NCBI GenBank assembly: GCA_963575745.1
Contig: CAUYUJ010021164.1
Coordinates: 75,001 to 120,966, forward strand
Length of the DNA stretch: 45,966 bases
Source: Prorocentrum cordatum
Taxonomy: Eukaryota > Sar > Dinophyceae > Prorocentrales > Prorocentraceae
Reading direction: 5' to 3'
A program made the translations under genes and the position numbers. This document shows, piece after piece, positions 39,985 to 45,966 of this stretch; within the stretch, counting starts at the first letter, position 1, and every line of letters starts with the position of its first letter. The notes under the pieces are model-generated. The model searched no databases and was not told the DNA's origin. It saw only the letters and a list, made by a program, of their open reading frames with translations.

Positions 39985-41195
39985 CACGCGAGTTGCCTCG
40001 ATCAGAGAAGAGGAATATTATGTAGCAGCGCAAAGAGTTGGGTGAGCCGTCTAATCGCAGGTTTTGACCAGCCCGAGTAGACCCAACAGTGAATCATAGA
40101 TGCGTTCGCTTCCCTGTCGAGTGAGTAATGGCGGAAAAGGACGATGAGGCGGGAGACGAAACAGGACAACGAGGAGTTGGAGGATTGATGCGGGAGGAGG
40201 GGTTATGAGCAGAAGGTGGAAGATGGCGCGGGTAATGAGGATACGTTTGGTGGAGCGCATTTGCGCACAATTTCGATTGAACCGTAAAGGGGTGGAAGGG
40301 CAGGCGGACACGGAGGAGGAAAAGGTGGGGGGGCACGAGAAGGAAGAACATGGGGAGAGGGCGGGACAGATGGGGGACAAGGCGACGACGACGACGACGA
40401 TGTCGATTTCAGCACAAAGGTACTTGTGGGTCGTTCGGTCTGGGGTCCCTTTGGAGGGCTCTTGGGGCCATCTTGGGGCCCTCATGTGGTGATTGTGGGC
40501 GGCGGAAGTAAGTGTACAGTTTGGCATTGCCAGGATCAAATCAAAAGGTGATTGTGGGCGGTTCGGGACCCTCTCGTTGGGCTCTTGGGTTCCTCTTCGG
40601 AGCCGGGATTGCCCTCTTGGGGCCAGCTTGGAGGACGTGGATGAAAAGGGGGGGGAACCCCCAACTTCCCCGCCCCTTCTGAGGCCCGAAAATGCATGTG
40701 TGATTGCTCTTTTTTGAATGGTGTTGGGGCGCTTTGGGCCGATGTTCGGGCTCTCTTGGATCTTTCCAGGGCCTGTCTGCGGGTTCTCCTGGGCAATTAT
40801 CTGCACGCACGACTAAAGCTTCGGAAACTCATTGGAAACGAAGTGGCGAGAAACCAACCACCATGGGTTTGCTCCAGGTCCTGGACAGGTTTTTACCCTT
40901 CGGAGGTGCCCGTTGGGAAACTCCGCGGCCACTTGAGGCCGTCACGGGCGGTCTTTGGGCCTTTCTGATCCATATTGGAGGCCGTCTTGAGCGATATTGG
41001 GCCGCGACGTTACATACTGGAAGTTATAAGCCTATTGGAACAATGTTGGGCCAGGTTGGGCGCTCCAGTCCCTCGCGAAAAGCGTCGTCATCACCCATGG
41101 GGTCGGGATAGGGGGAGGAGCAAACTCCTCCCCAGAACAAAACGGGGTTGGAATAGGAAGCGTCCAAACCACCTCTGCCCAGAAGGGTGGCGGGA
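39985..41195 (+). repeat. Composite dispersed repeat, copy 3
   Basis: It starts with CGAGTTGCCTCGATCAGAGAAG (as at 20580), carries GGGCTCTTGGGGCCATCTTG units at 40440-40640, and ends with CTCCTCCCCAGAACAAAACGG, GGAATAGGAAG, AACCACCTCTGCCCAGAAGG and TGGCGGGAT. GGTGATTGTGGGCGG is duplicated 60 bp apart (40489 and 40549). Confidence 0.65.
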
Positions 41196-41230
41196 TAAAG
41201 GCGGCGAGGTTCATTCGAGAGAGCAAGTTT

Positions 41231-41253
41231 TCCGTAGCCCTGCGGGCTCGAAG
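41231..41253 (+). other. spliced-leader relic upstream of the 41299 gene
   Basis: TCCGTAGCC is identical to the leader start. The middle five bases differ, then GGCTC and AAG match with one inserted G. It lies 45 bases before the ATG of the next open frame. Confidence 0.6.
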
Positions 41254-41298
41254 TTCCATTGCAATTATCAGTCATCGCCGGCCGTGCATACCTGATGC

Positions 41299-42384
41299 AT
41301 GGCGTTTTTGGCATTGGTCGGCCGAGATCCCAATGCTGCCAATGAGCTGCGCGCGCGGCGGCAGCGGCAGGTAAAGCGTGCGCGAGAGGCCAAGGTTGCG
41401 GCTTTTGGCGTGGCAGCAGAAGGACCGACGCATATCCCATGTCAGACTGTGCGAGCAAATGTCGTGATTGTCCCTGGCAGTTCTGCTGTCTTGGGCATCG
41501 CAGCCCCCCAGCTCAAGGATGCAGTTGGCAAATTCTTTCCCGAACTTATTCGACTTGCAGTGACACTTCGAGTGCGGGGCTTTGGGCCAGCAGTGTCGAG
41601 AACCAAACATATTCAACATGTTGCATGTGCGTTGACTGCACGCGCCGCCTTGCGCAAGTACGCGGAGGGTTTGCAGATGTTGTTGCGGGGACTGGTCCCG
41701 CAACTTCGTCGGGATTCGGGCGATGCTGAGATATCGCGTGGTTTCTCCGCCATGTGGGACGAGGCCATTCAAAAGGTTCGGTCTCTCAACAATATTACGT
41801 CGAGAGCTCCTCGCGACAACCAAGTCGTGGTTCTAGTGGCAGCGATTTCGACGCATGGTTGACAACGTGGAAGTGATCGACCGCTGCGTTGCGACTGGCA
41901 GTGGTCGGAAGACGCTTCCTTTGTCGAGCCCCCTGTTCGAATCGTTGCGGCGGCGCGCTGTTGGTTTGCGCCGCGAGCGCGAGTCCTGCATATGGGGCCT
42001 GTGCCCGTACCAAAGCAGCTTGTCTATGGCCCCCCGCAGCGTCAGCAGGAAGTTCGGCCTTGTGCCAAACGCAAACGTAGTTGTGGGTTTTTGAAACCGC
42101 AAGGCTGCGCTCCTCCAGCGCATCGGGTTTTGCCTCGACCTCGAGTTATCTTGCCTCCATTGGAAAGCGGGCGGCGTTGTGTTGCGGTGCAGCATGCTTC
42201 GCGCCGCGCGTATGTTCGGGGGCGCTGGCAGGCGCTGGACTTCTTTGACGCGCTGCCGCAGGCGGGACGTGGTGACCGCGCACATCATCACCCCGGCAAA
42301 GGAATTTCCGCCACTGGAAGCTTACGCGCCAGAAGAGGGAACGGGCGCAGTGCAGCCTTTCAGGATTTTTTCCGTTGGGCGTGA
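41299..42384 (+). pseudogene. Unknown leader-tagged gene with one in-frame stop
   Basis: The first ATG after the leader relic opens 187 codons. They start with a basic helix (NELRARRQRQVKRAREAKV) and go on to well-mixed sequence (KDAVGKFFPELIRLAVTLRV, ISRGFSAMWDEAIQKVRSLN). A TGA at 41860-41862 interrupts. The same frame then stays open for 173 more codons to 42384, with protein-like sequence (RCDWQWSEDASFVEPPVRIV, MGPVPVPKQLVYGPPQRQ) and a basic CAKRKR motif. This could be a gene with one nonsense mutation, a short intron over the stop, or two genes. No family is recognised and no membrane segment is seen. An alternative frame at 42240-42490 (AHIITPAKEFPPLEAYAPEE) also looks coding. Confidence 0.5.
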
Positions 42385-42955
42385 CACAATCCACATCGGG
42401 GCGGGGGGCCGCAGAAAGAAGGCCTTCGCCGAGCGCCCAGCCGCCGGCGCGCAGAGGTGCAGCGCCAGTGCGGCCTCCCCGTGGACGTTTTGAACAAGTT
42501 GAAGTCTGGCCGCAGACCGGAGGGCGCGAAGGCCCTGGGCCGCGCGGAGATCTCTCGGCGCCAGTGGGAGAGTTCGAAACAAATATCATCATCATCATCG
42601 TCTGGCGTTACCTGACAATTAGACCGCGGTGAGGTATCGTTTGCTTGCTTTGCAAACTCCAGCGGGTCGCGGTCAAAGCGTTGCGCATTTGCCGAGCCGG
42701 CGTGCGTTCGGAGCGGGCATATTCGGCGCACGCCGGCGCGGCTACTTTTGCGCTGCCACAAACGTCGGGTGAACGAGTGCAAACTTGCGGTGTGGCCGCG
42801 GCATTCCACGCCGAGCGGGCCGCGTGCTTCGGTATTCGGGCACCCATGATGCTGCCGCGCAGCAGACGCGCGCTAGCGCCTCTCGTTTGCGATTCCTGCG
42901 TTGTCAGAACGGTGGTGGCTATGCAAAGTTGGCTCGGGCATCGAGACGTTGTCCT
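42385..42955. other. GC-rich spacer
   Basis: Frames open on both strands. No motif separates them from chance. The frame starting at 42645 runs into the GAC array and owes its length to it. Confidence 0.35.
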
Positions 42956-43010
42956 CGGTGGCTTAATGGTAGCCGGTAGCCGAGTGGATTTCCAAGCTGG
43001 AATGAGCGCG
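42956..43010 (+). repeat. Isolated satellite fragment
   Basis: AGTGGATTTCCAAGCTGGAA matches the TGGATTTCCAAGTT landmark of the 146-bp satellite found beyond the GAC array. Confidence 0.5.
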
Positions 43011-43261
43011 TTCTGTGGGCGCTTGGGGGTGGGGGCCCGGAACCGCTCCTCCCCCCCCGCTTGTTCCAGGGGGGGGATGTTCGACCCCCCCCCCCCCGGC
43101 ATTCGAAGCCCCCCCCTCCCGGGCCGGCGCCGGCGCCTGCAGCGGCTGTTGGCGGTGGCGGCGAACGTTGGCGTGGGTGGCAATTCAGGGGGGGAGGGGG
43201 CATCGAACCCCCCCGCTGCCTCCCGGCCGGGCCGGCGGCGCCGGAGCCGGCGTCCGCGACG

Positions 43262-43320
43262 GCGGCGACGACGGCGACGTCCTGCGACGACGACGACGAC
43301 GAGCGCGACGACGACGGCGA

Positions 43321-43381
<61 letters not shown>

Positions 43382-43885
43382 TACGACGACGACGACGACG
43401 AGCGCGACGACGACGGCGACGACCGCGCCGACGACGGTGACGACGGCAACGACGCCGACGACGGCGACGACGACGACGACAAGCGCGACGACCTTGACGG
43501 CGACGACGACGAAGACGGGGGCTACCGCGACGATGATTGCGACGGTGCCGACGAGGTCGACGACGTCGACGACGACGATTGCGACGACGGCGACGGCGAC
43601 GACGGCGACGAGGGCGACGACGGCAGCGACGACGACGGCGACGACGTCGACGACGACGACGGTGACGACGACAGCGACAACGACGAGCACGGCGACGACG
43701 ACGACAACGACGGTGGCGGCGAGGACGACGACGACCGCGGCGAGGACGACGACGACGGTGACGACGACGACGACTACGGCGAGAACGGCGCCGACGACGA
43801 CGACCACGGCGAGGACGATGCCGACGACGTCGACTGCGGCAGCGGCGGCGACGACGACGAGCACGACGGCGATGAGGACGACGAC

Positions 43886-43919
<34 letters not shown>

Positions 43920-44210
43920 ACGATGTCGACGACGACGGTGGCGATTGCGACAGCGACGGCGACGACGGCGCCGAGGCCCTCGACGCCGTCGACGGCGACT
44001 ACGACGATGACGACGACGGTGGCGACGGTGGCGACGCCGTGCGCAGCGGCGGCGACGACGGCGGCATCGAAGACAACGACGTCGACGACGACCACGACGA
44101 GCACGACGACGACGACGGCGACGACGTCGTCCGCGACGACGATGACGGGGTCGACGACGACGAATGCGAAGGCGACGACGGCGACGGGGACCGCGACGAC
44201 TTCGGGGATT

Positions 44211-44241
<31 letters not shown>

Positions 44242-44395
44242 ACGGCGACTACGACGACGATCGCGACGGCGACCACGACGACTTCGAGCACCGCGACGAC
44301 GGCGACGACGACAAGGACGACTTCGGCTACGACGACTGCGACGGCGGCGACGACGACGACGGCGACGACGACGGGGGGCGCGGGAGGCGCGCAAC
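43262..44395 (+). repeat. GAC trinucleotide array, 1.1 kb
   Basis: About 1.1 kb of GACGACGGC-type repeats with few other bases. Frames of up to 587 codons across it (poly-Asp, poly-Thr, poly-Arg, and poly-Val on the minus strand) exist only because the repeat has no stop codons. Confidence 0.97.
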
Positions 44396-44401
44396 GCAGC
44401 G

Positions 44402-44420
44402 CGAATGATATTTTCATTCG
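44402..44420. repeat. Small hairpin at the end of the GAC array
   Basis: CGAATGA, a five-base loop, then TCATTCG, at the exact edge of the array. Confidence 0.5.
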
Positions 44421-44611
44421 AAGTTCGGGCCCGTTCAGGGCCGAGGACACAAGACTATGAGGGACCTCGTGGTTGTCGTCGTCTTCGCCCTGGTCGTCGT
44501 CGCCGCGTCGCCGCCGTCGGCGCTGCCAGCCGCCGCCGCCGGCGCCGGCGCGGGCGGGGGGGTGCCCCGGTTCGAGCGCGCCGCCGAGTCTTCCCATGGG
44601 CGGTGCCAGTG

Positions 44612-45966
44612 AAACGCGCTCCCTCTAAAATATACATGTTCTTATCATATGCAGTGATCAATTTCGCAGTGCAGGGCCTCGTGTGCGCTTGGAGAGCGGC
44701 GCTGCGCGCGCAAGCAAAGGGCGCGACTAGAATGAACCCGTGGCGAGGGTCAACTGGATGTCCAAATTCTCGCGCTCGTATGACATGCTAGTCTATGCTC
44801 AACCTTTCGCGCGCGTTTGCTTGGAGCTGTGTTGCATGCGTCGGCGAAGTCTCCGCGTTGGCCTGAGAACTGATGCCCACCCGTGGCGGCGACAGTTGGG
44901 TTTCCAAGTTCACGTGTTCTTATGTGGATCTACGTCGCCACGTGGAATTACCCGTGCGCGCGCGGGGAGCTTTGCCGCGTGCGTTCGCGGAACCCCAATG
45001 TTGGCCTGGCAACGAAAGTGAGTCCTTTGCGGTGACCCATTGGATTTCCAAGTTAACATGCCTCGATCTTACTGAAGATCATTCGGCCATGAAGAATCGA
45101 CCTTGCGCTCGGGGAGCTGCGCCGCTTGCGTGAGCAGAGCGCCCGCGTGGGCCTGGCAACCGAAGTCAGCCCTTGGCAGTGACCAGTTTGATTTCCAAGC
45201 TTATATGTTCTTATCAGATGCTATGATCAATTTGGCCATGCAGAACCTTCCGCGTGCGTGGGGAGCTGCATTGCATGCGTCAGCTAAGCTCCCTTGTTGG
45301 CCTGGAAACCATGGCGCCCCCCTGAGCGGACCAGCTCGATTGCCAAGTTCACGTGCTCATATCATATGTGGAGCAAATCTACCGTGCACGACCTTTCGCG
45401 TGCGCGCGAGGTGGGGGCCGTACTGCGTGCGTTAGCAATGACCCCGTGTTGGCCTGGGCCGTAACGTGAACCTTAGGTGGTGATCAATGTGCGTTCCAAG
45501 GTCACATGCCCTTATCATATGCAAACCAATTTGTCCATGCAGAACCATCCGCGCGCATGGGGGGCTGTATTGCACGCGTGAGCACAGCTCCCATGTTGAC
45601 CTGGCAGGTAAAGTGGGCCCGTAGCCGTGGCCAGCTATATATCCAAGTTTACGTGTTCCTATCATATGAAATAACAAATTAATCAATTGGGCCAGGCAGC
45701 GTTGCGCGCGCCAGGAACGCCCCCCCCCCCCCCCCCCTGTTGGCATGGGCGCCGACGTGAGCTCGTGGCGGTGACCAAGTGGATTTCCAACTTGGGGCAT
45801 TCTGATCATATGCGAGTCACCAGTTTTACCCGGCAGAGACTTCCGCGCTTGCCTTGGTAGCTGTATCGCCTGCGTGAGCAGGGGTCCCGCGTGTGTGCCT
45901 GGACACTAGCGTGGATCCTTCGCGGTGATCATTTTTTCCCTAGTTAACATATGTCCATCGTTTTTT
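44612..45966 (+). repeat. Satellite array, about 146-bp period
   Basis: The landmark GATTTCCAAGTTCACGTG, or close variants, recurs near 44760, 44905, 45048, 45190, 45340, 45493, 45640, 45782 and 45930, so spacing is 142-153 bp. Within each unit follow TTCTTATCATATG, CAATTTGGCCATGCAGAACC, a CGCGTGGGGAGCTGC block, TTGCATGCGT and GTTGGCCTGGCAAC. The array runs off the end of the window. Confidence 0.9.

Noticed and set aside
41860-41862. TGA read as selenocysteine
   Set aside because: No SECIS-like structure or Cys-containing homologue is known to me. A nonsense change or intron is simpler.
42645-44408. 587-codon open frame on the plus strand and 498-codon frame on the minus strand
   Set aside because: Most of their length lies in the GAC array, where no frame can contain a stop. 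Composition is poly-Thr/Ala and poly-Val.
45616-45634. CCCGTAGCCGTGGCC resembling the leader start
   Set aside because: It is part of a satellite unit and lacks the GGCTCAAG half.

Overview
This window looks like nuclear DNA of a dinoflagellate. The main evidence is five degenerate copies of the dinoflagellate spliced leader (canonical CCGTAGCCATTTT then GGCTCAAG), each placed just upstream of an open frame on the + strand (1683, 6176, 7580, 10695, 41231). The rest fits: high GC, multi-exon genes with poorly defined introns, decayed LINEs, and kilobases of trinucleotide repeats. There are no bacterial-type operons, no intact tRNA or rRNA genes, and one 100-N scaffold gap at 25867-25966. All assignments come from reading the sequence; no database search was run.

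Left part, 1-13.6 kb. A GC-rich dispersed repeat (about 340 bp per unit, 240-1340) is interrupted near 1341. The same repeat resumes near 13260, at roughly the point in its unit where the left copy stops. Between them lies about 11.9 kb with AT-rich edges that share short inverted sub-repeats. It holds four + strand genes, each preceded by a leader relic: a three-exon gene of unknown function (1723-4925), a single-exon gene (6247-7023), a two-exon gene with a basic linker (7694-9694), and a DDE transposase related to the CACTA/KDZ type (10719-12753, broken by small frameshifts). I infer that this is one large multi-gene DNA transposon, or a cluster of retroposed genes around one. It is the most interesting part of the window.

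Middle part, 13.6-25.9 kb. This is mostly repeats: a 14-bp minisatellite, GAG, CT, GAT and GTC arrays, a C-rich 95-bp tandem, three copies of a composite dispersed repeat, alternately inverted 32-bp units, and a perfect 57-bp palindrome. Two short stretches look coding but cannot be named (14494-14676 and 17916-18860).

Right part, 26-38.3 kb. These are decayed LINE-type retrotransposons on the + strand: an ORF1-like coiled-coil region, an RNase H domain lying upstream of an APE endonuclease in the same open frame, a Pro/Ala-rich repeat, a second APE portion, a reverse transcriptase with a CADD motif, a C2H2-like finger and a C-terminal domain I cannot name. Many frameshifts are present, and those that can be localised fall in homopolymers.

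End, 38.3-46 kb. A GAC tract, a third composite repeat and a leader-tagged unknown gene (41299-42384) lead to a 1.1-kb GAC array. The array appears to sit inside a satellite with a period of about 146 bp, which continues past the end of the window.
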